Of a stretch of DNA of 64,000 nt, positions 36,546 through 50,488 are shown piece after piece. Origin of the DNA: Brassica napus (taxonomy: Eukaryota > Streptophyta > Magnoliopsida > Brassicales > Brassicaceae); NCBI RefSeq assembly GCF_020379485.1, contig NC_063452.1, positions 9,589,065 through 9,653,064 of the forward strand. Direction: 5' to 3'. The position numbers and the translations under genes are program-made. The notes beneath the pieces were generated by a model, which searched no databases, was not told the DNA's origin, and saw nothing but the letters and a program-made list of their open reading frames with translations. Position 1 is the first letter of the stretch; every line of letters begins with the position of its first letter.

Positions 36546-36897
36546 GAAAACATACAGTACATCTACAACTACTGCTTCTTCTCCGACGAAACGGAGTCGT
36601 ACTTCACTTATTCCCTCTACAACCACGCGAACGTCTCGAGATTCGCCATGGACGTCTCGGGACAGATCAAGCAGTTCACTTGGCTGAACAACAACAACCA
36701 GTGGAACCTGTTCTGGTCTCAGCCTCGGCAACAATGCCAAGTGTATGCTTACTGTGGCTCCTTTGGGATTTGCAACGATAAGTCACAGCCTTTTTGCCAG
36801 TGCCCTCAAGGGTTTAGGCCCGTGTCGCAAAAAGACTGGGACTTGAAGGATTACTCTGCGGGCTGCCTCAGAAGCACTGAGCTACAGTGCTCTCGAC
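36546..36897 (+). pseudogene. Fragment of a G-type lectin S-receptor-like kinase
   Basis: About 117 open codons read NIQYIYNYCFFSDETESYFT, VSRFAMDVSGQIKQFTWLNN, WNLFWSQPRQQCQVYAYCGS, FGICNDKSQPFCQCPQGFRP and YSAGCLRSTELQCS. This is the S-locus glycoprotein region, an EGF-like cysteine cluster and the start of a PAN domain. The B-lectin start, membrane segment and kinase are absent, so it is a gene fragment. It begins within 160 bp of the threonine synthase stop. The closest relative I can recall is AT2G19130. Confidence 0.8.
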
Positions 36898-36899
36898 AA

Positions 36900-37220
36900 G
36901 TGATCAGTATAACCTGTTTAAATTAATACTCTATAAATTAATACTTTATAAATTAATATACACTAAAAATCTCTATAAAATAATATAATTTTATAGTCTC
37001 AAATCGAGTTTTTAGTTCAATTAGTATATCGATAAATTAATATCTTTATAAATTAATAAAAAAAATTATAGTTTTGGTTTAATGATACAGAGTGGGTTTG
37101 TTGCAGGTTTGGTCATGCACAATCATCTTTTACATGGTCTATGTGAATCAGGTCATATCCGGAAACAGATGGGCTTGTTAAATAAGATGTGGGAGATGGG
37201 TCCTTGTCCAAACTGAGTTT
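36900..37220. repeat. AT-rich repeat with TATAAATTAATA units
   Basis: CTATAAATTAATAC-like words recur at about 36920-37065 in both orientations. This resembles a dispersed AT-rich plant repeat of unknown class. The following 150 bp hold nothing recognisable. Confidence 0.5.
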
Positions 37221-37229
37221 CTTTTTTTT

Positions 37230-38150
37230 CTTTTTTTTGAAACACAACAACTTCATTCAATTAAACTTAGGTGGAGGTCATAAAGACCTCGTAAACATCC
37301 AGAATCTGTTTTCTTCCTTATGATCAATTCACATTTTAAGAAATTGTTATACGATATCTTCTTTAATTCTTCTTCTTCTTCTCCTTTTCAGTAGTGATCC
37401 AACAAGTTGCTCCATCGTCACAGTTTCCAAGTCTTTTGTTTTTTTCAATCACGTTTACAATATGCTCAAATTTTGGATCCAACGATCTAAGAACTTTCTC
37501 CATGATTCTCACCTCATATAACTTCCCACCATTTTTTTTAGGTTATTAGTGACCGTAGACTCTTCAAAATTAATCCGAGATGAATTCACTTTCATTTATT
37601 CGTAAATCTTCAAAATCTCCTCTTAGAGTGTAAGACTTGCCTTCTTAACTTGTTTTTTTTTCCTTGTAAGAGATCTGAAGCTTCTCTCATGCTTCTTTAT
37701 ACGTCTTTACTCCAGAAACCTTATCAAATGTGTCTTCATCTAATTTTTGATATATTAGATAGATAGTCTTCTTGTCTCTTTTCCTTGGGTATCTCAAACC
37801 ATCTTTTGAGTTTGAGATAGACCATCATCATTCTCCGTTTCAGTGAAGTCTTTCACAACTATCTTCTACACATCATGCGCTCTTAGATAGACATCATCCT
37901 TAGACTCCAATTGTCATAGTTGGTCTTTGTGAGCATCGGAACTTGGAAGGGAACACCATTACTTGTCATCTTTAAAAGAATCTTAGTTCTGGCATCACTT
38001 TGTTGGAAGGGAAACTTATTTAATAAAGATGGAGAAAAGCAGACTCCAGCTTCTACTTCGGTTTCCTCAAACAGAGAAATTGAGTCGGAGGATCCGACAA
38101 ACCACCAGGAAGGTCCTGACTCGACCTTATCATCGAGGTTTGCCACTTCA
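37230..38150 (-). mobile_element. Ty1/Copia gag fragment (DUF4219/UBN2 type), decayed
   Basis: On the minus strand, VPFQVPMLTKTNYDNWSLRM is the typical start of Copia-type gag. Downstream in broken frames come KVLRSLDPKFEHIVNVIE and KNKRL, the UBN2 region. Stops and frameshifts are frequent. No protease, integrase, RT or LTR is seen. Confidence 0.75.
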
Positions 38151-38860
38151 GGAACCTTCCAGATCTCTGTGGAAAACAGAGAAGGCTTCCAGTTAAAGCC
38201 GCGGCTTCTACTTAGGTGGTTGAGAGCAAGATCGGATGGAAAAGAGGAGGGGATGGGAGACCTCTAGATGACCGAGTCTTAAAGCCTTAAAGCAAAGCAG
38301 AAACTTTACTGAAAGAGAATGGGAAAGAGCGTGCGCTCAAAGGCATCTTTCACTAAAAATATTTGAGTAGATAAAGATTCAAATGAGCATACATCTGATA
38401 TCTGTTATAAATTACAAAATGTAATAAAAGTTTTCCTATCATCTGTCACTAATCAGATTTGAAATGAAGCCATAAATTTAATAACAAGAGCATAACAATA
38501 TTTACAAAAAAAGCGGAAAGGAAGATGATCAAATAGCCGCAAAGTCAAATTAAAAAAAAAATGTTTTAAAAAACAGGTTTTGGATGTTGCTAACAATAAT
38601 TAAGAATGGCGGGAAATAAACGGCTGGAACTGCCACAAGTTAAACTGGCCGTGCAAGAAATAATAAATGAACGGCCAGATCTGGCAGATAAAAAAGCAGC
38701 TGCGGAAAAAGAGAATTTCCTCAATATCTTCTCTTCTCTATGCAGCTGCACGCAGTTATGTCTGTACATTTAAAAGAATAAAAAAAAATCAATGGATCAA
38801 GAAACATATAAAAGTTGCAGAGGAATGTTTTGTAGAAGAAGAAGAAGATGACTTGCATTG
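38151..38860. other. Spacer, no gene seen
   Basis: Lies between the Copia fragment and the 3' end of the NDR kinase gene. No supported coding or RNA feature. Confidence 0.5.
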
Positions 38861-38862
38861 AG

Positions 38863-41737
<2,875 letters not shown>

Positions 41738-42150
41738 CTTTTTTTTTCTCTCCCAAGAATAAGCGAAAAAAAAAAACTATTCCTTTCTCTTTCTCTCTAA
41801 ATGCAGAGAAACTTTCGCAACGTTTTGAGTGGGAGAAGGAAAGCAAAGCAAAGTGTCTTTCACATCCATCAAAAATTACAAATGTACAAGTTTGGCATCC
41901 AGACAATGAAATCAGTAATTACCTTGACATTTTTGGTTTTCTATTTTTGCTATATTAGGGGGAAAAGTAAGATTTCTTTTTTTTTTTTTTAAAGAAAGGT
42001 CCACAAACCACGAACTTACACGTGGGTCATTAATAGTAAATGATGAAATGTAATTTTTGACAAACTTTATTAATTGGATTGTGTTCCAAATTTTCTTTAA
42101 ATTTAAAGCATTAACTAAAACATTTTCTTAAAATAACTATAAAGTTAATA
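41738..42150. other. NDR kinase leader and promoter region
   Basis: Read on the minus strand, a purine-rich leader (GAGAGAAAAAAAAAGATGG context) lies directly before the start codon. No clear TATA box was assigned. Confidence 0.4.
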
Positions 42151-42735
42151 ATTATAAAAGGTTGAGATATATTTTTTAAAAAAGAGATATAATTCTCTTT
42201 TTTTTATCAAAAATATATATTCTTCTATTTTTATCTCTAAAATAAAGATGAGTTTCTCTCCAATATATTCTTTTATTTGTCTTTACAAAAAAATGTTCTC
42301 AAAAGATTTTTTTTTTAATTTTACAACAAGTTCTTATTTTATTTATGAAAGTTGAAAAATAACCTCTCTTTTTTTTACATCAAATGGCTATTCGAAAAAT
42401 AACCCTATTAAATTTTAATTTTTACAAGATTTTCATAAAATTATGACTTTGTTTAAACTAAAGTTAAATAAAAACTGTGATTCTATTTTTATAAAAATTG
42501 TATTTCTCGGTAAAATAGTTGTTTTAGTTATAGCTATAAAAGTTTGGAATTTAAAAGATTGTTTTAAAAAATAAAAATGTACGACTATATAACATAAGAA
42601 TGTTATTTCTTTTTTTACAAATAGAGAAAAAAAATAACAATCTATACTTTAAAGGATAAAATAGAGATGTGTTAAAATATTTCTTCCTCTATTATATCAT
42701 TTAGAGATAAATATAGCAACGGTTGAACATGCTCT
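42150..42735. repeat. Dispersed AT-rich non-autonomous element, copy 1
   Basis: Contains TCTCTAAAATAAAGATGAG, CAATATATTC, ACAACAAGTTCTTATTTTAT and ends GGTTGAACATGCTCTTA. The order of words parallels 48975-49490. The internal sequence is low-complexity and non-coding. The ends suggest a MITE-like family common in Brassicaceae intergenic DNA. Confidence 0.5.
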
Positions 42736-42922
42736 TAGATTTAGGGAGATATGAAAAAGATTTTTGTTATATTTTTAGGGGTTTTATCGTTCTCTTTCTG
42801 CATCTACTTTTTTTTATTCCTCTAATGAACAAACAAAACATAATAAGATTTGATCAACCATCATGTTCTTGGCCCAAAATACATAATCATCTCAATTTTC
42901 ATGATAGCTCGGTATTTCAGCA

Positions 42923-42959
<37 letters not shown>

Positions 42960-43385
42960 TTATTTTGGGTTTCATCTAACTTCTCTTGTTTGTTGATTAT
43001 TTTCCAAGTGAGGTCTGTTTACAAATAAAATTTTCAGAGATTTCAATCAAAATTTCGGACATTTAACAAAGAGTCAATAAGATAATCCATTTCATTATTT
43101 AGAAATGGTTATTTAGATGTGTACATATAATATTGGTTGGAGGAAAATTTCGTTACTCCAACTATAATATATATTAGCCCGGCAAAAGTTTTGGCAATCT
43201 AATCGTGTATGTGGTTTTCATTTGTTTAACCAGCCAAGCAAAAAATCATATTGTCGGTTAGAGGTGCATCAAGGAAGCTTGCGAGAAGCCGTATCACCAA
43301 TGTTGACTTTAAATTTAGGTGGGGAAAGGTGAAAAAAAAATGGAGATGGAAAGAACAACGCTGGCTTAGTTTTTTTTTGCAGTTC
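42736..43385. other. Spacer with a compound microsatellite
   Basis: A (TC)n run followed by (CA)n lies at about 42921-42958. No gene or transposon end was recognised in the rest. Confidence 0.5.
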
Positions 43386-43424
43386 GGGAGAACCACCATC
43401 CTACACTGCCTTTGTCAGGGAGAC

Positions 43425-44120
43425 ACACTCCCGACCAGATGAGACTTTTGTGGACTATCATGCTGAAGAACTGGTAACTCAGGCCGAGATGGAAGCCACA
43501 CAGCTCTCTAACACTGAAGAATCGCCCGGGAGTCCAAGTGCATCATCTGCTTCTTCTCGCCTCATGTTAAACAAAGGTTATCTGAAGGTATGATCACTTA
43601 ACATTTTCATTCTCGGGAATTTTTTATGTTCTGTTCTGTTTTGAAAATTTCATTACATATGATCAATTTGTTAACAATGTTGATTGTGTTACCAGAGTTG
43701 ATCAAATTGCCTTGTGTTAGCTTCTGTTTGGTCTTGCTTGGTTTTGAATATTTTTCCATTTCTCTTACAGAATGCTAAGAGTAAGAGGGGATATGTTTAC
43801 AGACTGGGCAGTGAACAATACAGGGAGCAATGCCTTCTTCACGCGTCCCCAATGGTCTTGTCCGCAACCTGGAGCCGGAGATGCGTGTGGGCGGTCTTGA
43901 GACAAGCCTCCAAAATGTCACTGCTGATGTTGCTGGGGTAAAGCAGGACGTTGCTGGGGTGAAGCAGGATGTCTCAGACATGAGGCAAGAGTTTGCAGCA
44001 ACAAGGGAAGCAATCAATCAGCTCCTCCAAACACTTAGGCCCCCGCAAGCACCTACTAAACAGACTTCTGATCAGCCTCAAGCACCAACTGGTCAGCCTA
44101 ATCCTCCCAATGGCATTTAG
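43425..44120 (+). pseudogene. C-terminal remnant of a CACTA transposase-associated protein (Transposase_24 type)
   Basis: A first exon-like part reads TFVDYHAEELVTQAEMEATQ then LSNTEESPGSPSASSASSRL. After an intron, the second part begins NAKSKRGYVYRLGSEQYREQ. The frame then changes to PSSRVPNGLVRNLEPEMRVG. The end has a repeated VAGVKQDVAGVKQDV coiled-coil stretch and a proline/glutamine-rich tail ending PNPPNGI. The frame change near 43830 and the missing N-terminus mark it as a remnant. Confidence 0.7.
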
Positions 44121-44339
44121 AAGTTGGTTGTTTATCTTATTACCTCTTTTGTAACAAGGTGTCTTCTTAGACTCAAAACTCTTAACCTTGTCTATGTAAG
44201 TTTTTATGAATGTTGAACCTAAGACTATCTTTTATATATATATATGAAGTTGTGTGTTTATTGAATGTGCAATGTTTAATAATTTGAATGGATATCTAAT
44301 ATGAAAAATTGGCTAATTAAAACTAATAAAACGAAATGT

Positions 44340-44735
44340 TTTAAAAAACGGTGGCTACTACAAAGCCACTAAAACACAGTGGATAAGTCGTGGCTACGTA
44401 AACCAAATGAATTCGTGACACAACCGTGGTTAGAATAGCAACTAAGAAAATAGTAGCACCACCGTGGCTAAAGCAGCCACGATAAAGAAAATGACAAAAC
44501 CGTGGCTATGGTAGCCACTATATATAGCCACACTTTTTATTAATACTGTGGCTAAAAGAGCAACGAAAACACGTGTGGTAAAAGCATGGCTATTAGCCAC
44601 GATTAGCCACGATTGTTTTTAGCCACAAGGCTATAGCCACTGTAATTTTCGGACAAATAAGCATGGCTGATTTTTTTTGTAACCACGAATATTTGCTCTA
44701 TAGCCACGATATTGTAGTGGCTATGCGGTGGATTT
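44340..44735. repeat. Subterminal TAGCCAC/GTGGCTA repeats of the second CACTA family
   Basis: More than a dozen copies of GTGGCTA or its inverse TAGCCAC, often as paired inverted copies about 15-25 bp apart, fill the last 400 bp before the terminus. This is the expected position for transposase-binding subterminal repeats. Confidence 0.8.
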
Positions 44736-44744
44736 TTACTAGTG

Positions 44745-45141
44745 ATATGAAACATATTAGCCGTTTATTTTGTAACAACTAAACATTACATTTCACAGAT
44801 AGAATAACCCCTAAAATATTTGTTATTATTGGCTATTAGGAAGCTTAGCAGTGTAACTTTGAATGTAACTTTGAATGTAGCAAACATCATATAAATTGTT
44901 TGATCAAAATATACTATTCATTATTAGCAACATTTCTATATGAGATTGCTATTAACCTTGAATATGTGTATAATATAAAAATATTTAAAGTTTTAATTGA
45001 TATAAATAAATTGTAATATATGATTAAATATATTAGCCATTTAATAACGAATCTTAAAAGTGTTCAAAGGTCTACAAACGAATGTGATCACTTGGTTATA
45101 AAATAGGTTAGCAATCTAACATTTACTGACTTTGTTAGTAA
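44745..45141. other. AT-rich spacer
   Basis: No supported feature between the CACTA terminus and the SINE target duplication. Confidence 0.5.
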
Positions 45142-45157
45142 TTCTTAAGTGAGATTT

Positions 45158-45398
45158 TTTTTTTTTTTTTTTTTTTTGATAATCCAGGGGTTCCTCACTT
45201 ACGTGAGTCATTCCCCTGGGCCCGGTTAGGCAGCGGTCCACTTCACCCGGGAGGGCTTTACCTGTGCTGGGGACAAGACCTAACACCCAGTACCGCATTT
45301 GGTGACAGAATGGGCAGTTCGCCTCCGCCTGGCGTCGAACCCGTGAGCATGACAATTGACCCACAGGGTCCTTACCAAATGAGCTACCTCATCCCGTC
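45158..45398 (-). mobile_element. tRNA-derived SINE with perfect 16-bp target duplications
   Basis: On the minus strand the element begins GGGATGAGGTAGCTCATTTG, which contains a Pol III A box. A B box GGGTTCGACGCC lies about 45 bp further on. It ends in a poly(A) tail (plus-strand T-run at about 45158-45178). The 16-bp duplication TTCTTAAGTGAGATTT flanks it at 45142-45157 and 45399-45414. The body is about 220 bp. The intact duplication points to a recent insertion. It is probably of the Brassicaceae SB group; the exact family was not assigned. Confidence 0.95.
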
Positions 45399-45744
45399 TT
45401 CTTAAGTGAGATTTCTTACAAGGATTTAGGTATTTATGGAGATACTATACATATTGGTGTGTAAAAATTATATAGATATACTAAGATACACAACAAACAT
45501 TTGTGTGTAGCCGAAATGAACTTTATGTGTCCTTCTTAACATTTACACCAAAAAAAAAAAAAATTTATGTGTTCTGCTAAAAAGTAGTCATATCATCTAT
45601 TACTGCATTACTACGTAAATTGAATGGTCCAAAGCCCAGACCAGGACTTAGTGGTAGAAACCCCTTTCCCGATAGAAATCAAAGCAATCCAATTATTATA
45701 TTAGAATTTCAATAGTGAAATAAATACCATAGGATAGCAATAAA

Positions 45745-46455
45745 AAATTTTTTTGTCACAAATATAGACTATAAAGATCAAAATGACCAAAATGTTTCAT
45801 TAAAAAAGTAAATATACATTTATACCCCCAAGGTCGGGCCTGGATACAAGCCCATCAAACATTTGCTTGAGAGCCGATCAATATAAAAACAATTTTGGGG
45901 CCAATTTCTCAAATGTTTAGGTAGTAGAGATGGTGAAAGCAAGTGTTATTTGAGTTTAACTGTTCGGGGTCCTGGGTTCGAAACCTAACTAATGCTCATT
46001 ATTATTTGAAGTTCTTTTTTTCCATCACTTCTAGTTTTGCAAATGTCAGGCACGGCCTTGTACATTCTTAGGGTTAACTAATCCAAACTTTAGGGTTTAG
46101 AGTTAAGAGGTGGAGATTTAGGATTGAGGTTTAAAATTTTTTAAAATAAAAAATAAATATTAAAAATTTGAAAATAAAATTTTTAAAAACAGTTTCAAAA
46201 TGTATTTTCGAATTACAAAAAGAAAACTTTCAAAAAAATAAAAAAAAATTATAAAAAAGTTCGAATTTGGAAACATATAATCTAAAACTATATAAATTTT
46301 TTTTTTTTTTTTATTATTATTATTATTATTTTATTTTTTAATATATCTAGGATATTAGAATCTTTTTACCTATTAAATAAAATATTTTGGTCATTTTCCT
46401 CTTTGTAGTCTATTTTTGTGACTAAAACTTGAAAATGGTTATTCAGGAGAATTGC
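45745..46455. mobile_element. MITE-like element related to the 1334-1632 copy, with a nested insert
   Basis: The ends share text with the first copy (TTTTTGTCACAAATATAG, ATGACCAAAATG; AAATATTTTGGTCATTTTCC and CTATTTTTGTGACTAAAACT). Inside, 45829-46060 is bounded by CAAGGTCGGGCCTG and CAGGCACGGCCTTG, an imperfect 14-bp inverted repeat, suggesting a second small element inserted in the first. The nested insert has a B-box-like GGGTTCGAAACC. Confidence 0.55.
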
Positions 46456-46733
46456 CCATTTCAATATATGCTTTTTCTTTTCTTTTTGAACATCCGAATT
46501 TCAATATATGCAAACCCAAGTCTATGAAGATTATCTTGGAGAGACCCAATCCTGAAACACAAGCATTGTAGACTTTACAGATGATTTTCTTTAGTATTTT
46601 TCCAACAGTACATCATTTTGAACAGATTTATATAAAATTAAATTATTGAATAAATTGTTATCTTTTTCTGGAGAAATAAAATAAATTCGACTAAATAATG
46701 ATATTTAGCTATAACGGGTTATACAAACGTGTA

Positions 46734-46805
46734 GCCGACTTAGCTCAGTGGTAGAGCGCGTGACTTTTAATCCTGTGGCCGTGGGTTCATTACCCACAGT
46801 CGGCG
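46734..46805 (+). tRNA. tRNA-Lys (anticodon TTT), possibly degenerate
   Basis: Starts GCCGACTTAGCTCAGTGGTA and ends AGTCGGCG. The acceptor stem (GCCGACT/AGTCGGC) is fully paired. The D stem is GCTC/GAGC, the anticodon loop is CTTTTAA, and the T stem is GTGGG/CCCAC. Departures from a standard tRNA: the anticodon stem has one mismatch and a wobble pair, and the T loop reads TTCATTA with T where nearly all tRNAs have A58, which also weakens the B box. It may be a pseudogene. Confidence 0.75.
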
Positions 46806-46894
46806 TTTTAATTTTTCGAATTTCAAATATTCAGAACAATATGTACGGAAACGATAAGAATAGAGATATGCAACTTCGAAGGAACGAGAGATAC

Positions 46895-48185
46895 GTACGC
46901 GCACCGTGATTCGAACCGCCTGGGGTCCAAACTCTAATCCAGACGGTCTTCGTCGTCGCTGGAACCGAAGCTCTCCATTTGATGAACTCGCTCGTATCCC
47001 AATGTACTCGTGAGGAGTTTATTCAGAGATGTACAAATGCATTAGAGCCACAGTTCTTTTTTTTTGGTCAAACAAATGCATTCATTCATAAAAGAGTTTA
47101 CACTCCACCAAGGGAGGATGAATTTAGAAATGAGAGGGCTGATTTTGCCTCTGAATCAGCCTGCACATTCCTCAACCGAAGTACATAAACAAAAGATATG
47201 ACATCAAAGGAAGAACTAAAGTAGTAGATATCAAATAAAATTTCCAATATGAGCATTTTTCCTTCATCATCTTGACAAGGGATTGAGAGTCACTCCGGAT
47301 CATGAGGGATTTAACATTTGAAGAGGCAGCATACATGAGTCACTCCGGATCATGACGGATTTAACATTTGAAGAGGCAGCATACATTACTGCCGACCGGA
47401 TGGCAATGGCCTCAGCCATGAAAATCCACAGTTCTTTTTCTTTTCTTATAGATGTCCTTGGGTTGCTCTTTCACCAATGCCATTTCTGTTGATCCTCAGG
47501 TTTGAATTGTAATTTCACTTGAGGAATTTTTATTGCTTGGTTACAGAGTAATTGATTCACCCTTCATCATTTTTTGGTTTATGATAGTCAGGAACATCAA
47601 GGCAGCTGACATTGATAAAAAAATAATATATATGCTGAACTTGAAAACAGGAAACACTGATGAACATATAGTCTTAATTCCTTTGTAAAGGTTGAATTGT
47701 TTTTTTTTTTCCCTTCTTTTGGTTTGTGGTGTTTAACTCATAATATCACACAATCCAGATTTTAAGTGTAGGAGCAGAACCACTTCTAAGACGTTTGGAC
47801 TTAAATGGAGCTTTGCTTTCTCAAATTCAGCGTGCTCCTACTTCAGCATTTCTATATCCTTGCATCCAGCAGGAGTAAGTTTCTGATCCCTTTCTTTTCA
47901 TCCAACAGGTAGTTGCTGTGGGAGGTTATGAAGGTCTTGTTGATGTCTCTCAATTTGGAAGCCATCCCTATGCACGTTTCATAGCAGCTCATTTGTAAAT
48001 CTCTTTACAGTTTCTCGGTATGGCCCAATAACCCTAAAGAGGTAACTATAATAGGGATGCTAAAGCTTTATATTTCATATTTCAGCCAGATTATTGTCAG
48101 AAGTTAGAATCAAACTTTCTTTTGTTTTTCTTAGGTTCTTGAACCTGAAAAAGAGTTCAAGATTCCGGTTTCACAAATGTTCTGA
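46895..48185 (+). pseudogene. Remnants of an unidentified multi-exon gene, split by a LINE
   Basis: Coding-like pieces lie at 46895-47052 (FDELARIPMYS-like frame), about 47755-47876 (ILSVGAEPLLRRLDLNGALL then SQIQRAPTSAF) and about 47910-47997 (VVAVGGYEGLVDVSQFGSHP), spaced by intron-like DNA. Stops and frame changes mean no intact protein. The LINE at about 47056-47430 interrupts the first piece. I do not recognise the family. Confidence 0.4.
47056..47430 (-). mobile_element. 5'-truncated LINE insertion with target duplications
   Basis: On the minus strand the sequence encodes part of a plant LINE RNase H (AEAIAIRSAVMYAASSNVKS, MIRSDSQSLVK) and ends in a poly(A) run (plus-strand T-run at about 47056). 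CCACAGTTCTTTTT occurs at both borders, a target duplication. Inside, a 50-bp block starting GAGTCACTCCGGATCATGA is repeated in tandem (47287 and 47337) with one mismatch. Confidence 0.8.
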
Positions 48186-48972
48186 GATGGTTAAGGGAAC
48201 AGTAGTATTTTTGGTCCGATTCGGTTTAATATGTCTATAGCAAATTATTTGAACCGGTTGGTGGTTCAGTTACTTCAGTAGTTGTTTTGAATATGAATTG
48301 TTCTTCAAGGCCATTGGGCCCGGTTAAGTCTGATCTCGTACATGGTTTATGATAATGAGAGAAGCTTAATGAACTTCCTTTTGATTTTCTGTTACTGAGG
48401 AGGGAGTTATCATCTAGTTTTCTTATATAACTGTCACGAAAAATATATCAAATACTTTATTAACCATTAATAATTTGTTTATTACAAAAAGACAGAGTTG
48501 ACCATTAAACTACGAATGCTAAATAGCAATCGTTTACATTGTATTATTTAGATGACTACATGACTTTTTCTGTTGATACTGTTCTTTTAAAAATAGAAGA
48601 ACACATCAGTATCTAAATAAATTAATAACTAATCTTATCTTCTCCAAAATAACTTTGTTAATAAGGGATTGAGATTTGTCTATATCATCAGCTGCATTAC
48701 TCAAATTACATTAGTAATTTAGTATTATGAAGAATAAGTCAATAATAATGCTTTAACAAGTTTATGCGTAAAGAGATGTAAAGGCAAAGTGGGGGTCAAA
48801 GGTACAGATTTGAACACACCACCAATGCATGTCATTGTTTTCACTGACAGTAACAGTATTCTCTGTTCCATTGAGATGTAGTACTGTTTAATAAGAGAGA
48901 TTTTAAATATTACTTCTGCGTGACAGTAAACTTTCACATGATTACAAAAGCCAGACTAGGTAAAAAGGGGAG
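48186..48972. other. AT-rich spacer
   Basis: No gene, RNA or transposon end recognised. Confidence 0.5.
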
Positions 48973-49490
48973 AGACTACTTGGACCATCTCCAGCCTATT
49001 CCCGTATTTTTTTCTCTAAAATAAAAAAACTCAATAATATAGATGGGCTTGTCTTCAATATATTCCTCTATTTCTTCCTCTAAAAAGGAATATTTTTGAT
49101 ATATTCTTTTCTAATTTTACAAATAGTATCTTTTATTTGTGAAAGTTGAAAACCAATCCAATTTAGTGTAACACTCATAAAATTATGATATTATTTACAT
49201 TGAATATTTTTATAGAAACTATTATGTAAATAAAAAGTATGATTATATATTTATATAAACAGTAAATTTTCACTAAAAAATATTTATTTTGGTTATAATT
49301 GTTAAAGGATCATTTTGTAAATAAAAAAATATTCTTCTATTATAGAAGAATGCTATTTCTTCCTCTAAATATAGATGTGAAAATAGCAATCTCTATTTTA
49401 GAGGAAGAAATATAGTAGGGTTGGAATGATTTTAATTCTAAATGCTATTATAGAAGCAAATATAGGAGTGGATTGGAGATGCTCTGGTGT
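48973..49490. repeat. Dispersed AT-rich non-autonomous element, copy 2
   Basis: The left end reads TTGGACCATCTCCAGCC; the right end reads GGATTGGAGATGCTCT, which is loosely its inverse. Internal text (TCTCTAAAATAAAAAAACTC, CAATATATTCCTCTATTTC, AGAGGAAGAAATATAG) parallels 42150-42735. Non-coding, MITE-like. Confidence 0.6.
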
Positions 49491-50480
49491 AAAAATATTT
49501 ATTAGATATGTTGAATCTTTAGTTATACGCACTATATATTTTAATAAAACCGGTGAAAAGATTCAACGCGGTAGCTAATGCCAAAATTATATTTTCTAAA
49601 ACCAAGATCGGTATAGCTGCTGATAAAGTAGTAGCAGTATGTTGTAAAAGCTACGTACTCTCGTTTATGTATTCATTGATGTGATTGGTAAAATAGTAAA
49701 TGATTCATATAAAAATTATCATAAAAATTATATAAGATATGTAATTTATTTATTTTTAAATAATATAGATATATTTATAATGTATTAATATATATTAGTT
49801 TATGTTTTTGTTATTAAAAATAATGATCATATTTAATTATATAAATTATATTATATTTTAAACGTAAAATATTATTCTTTTTAAAAAGTTGAAAATTTTA
49901 TTTTTAAAAATAGAAATTTTGTTTTTGGATATAAACATAAATTTTTGATACTATTAAATAAAATATATTAATTAAATTTATATTTTTTATTGTTATATAT
50001 TTTATATGCAAATATTCTCAAAATCTCCGTATGAGAGCATTGAACGAAGAAAATTTAGAGAGCATTATTCGAAATACTTTTCTAAATATTTTTTAAAAAT
50101 TATTGATTAGATAATAAAGAGCACAATGTTTATGCTAATGCTTTGTCAATCAATACTTTAATCTTCTTAAACAGGTAATAAATTGCAACAATTATGATAT
50201 TCTGTTATTAATATATACTTATATATATGAATATTAAAAAAAAAAAAAACTGTTGTCCAGTAAAAATTAAATTTTGGAATATAGCATTAAAGCTAATATA
50301 TAATCATCAAACCTAAATAACACATACTTTTATTAAGCTTATTTAGAATAAATAATTGAATAATATCTACATTAGCAAATTGTGGTATATTAAACTTTCG
50401 GAAATTGCGTGGCAATGGATGAATATATTCTCTTCCGACGAGAGGGTTAAGCAAAAACTAGAAAGAAAAAAATAATAGAA
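49491..50480. other. AT-rich spacer upstream of DGAT1
   Basis: No supported feature; composition is strongly AT-rich to the start of the DGAT1 promoter. Confidence 0.5.
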
Positions 50481-50488
50481 AAAAATCC

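Larger units (their letters stand above)
43390..44744 (+). mobile_element. 3' part of a second CACTA element, truncated on the left
   Basis: Coding remnants at 43390-44120 are followed by subterminal repeats (44340-44730) and a terminus reading TTTTTACTAGTG at 44733-44744, which is CACTAGTAAAAA inverted. No matching left terminus was found upstream, so the element is cut. It belongs to a different family from the one at 12064-20340: its terminus and its subterminal motif (TAGCCAC/GTGGCTA) differ. Confidence 0.75.

Noticed and set aside
38037..38270. Plus-strand frame with ETEVEAG-like text as a host gene
   Set aside because: The minus strand carries a recognisable Copia gag start over the same bases, so the plus-strand frame is a shadow.
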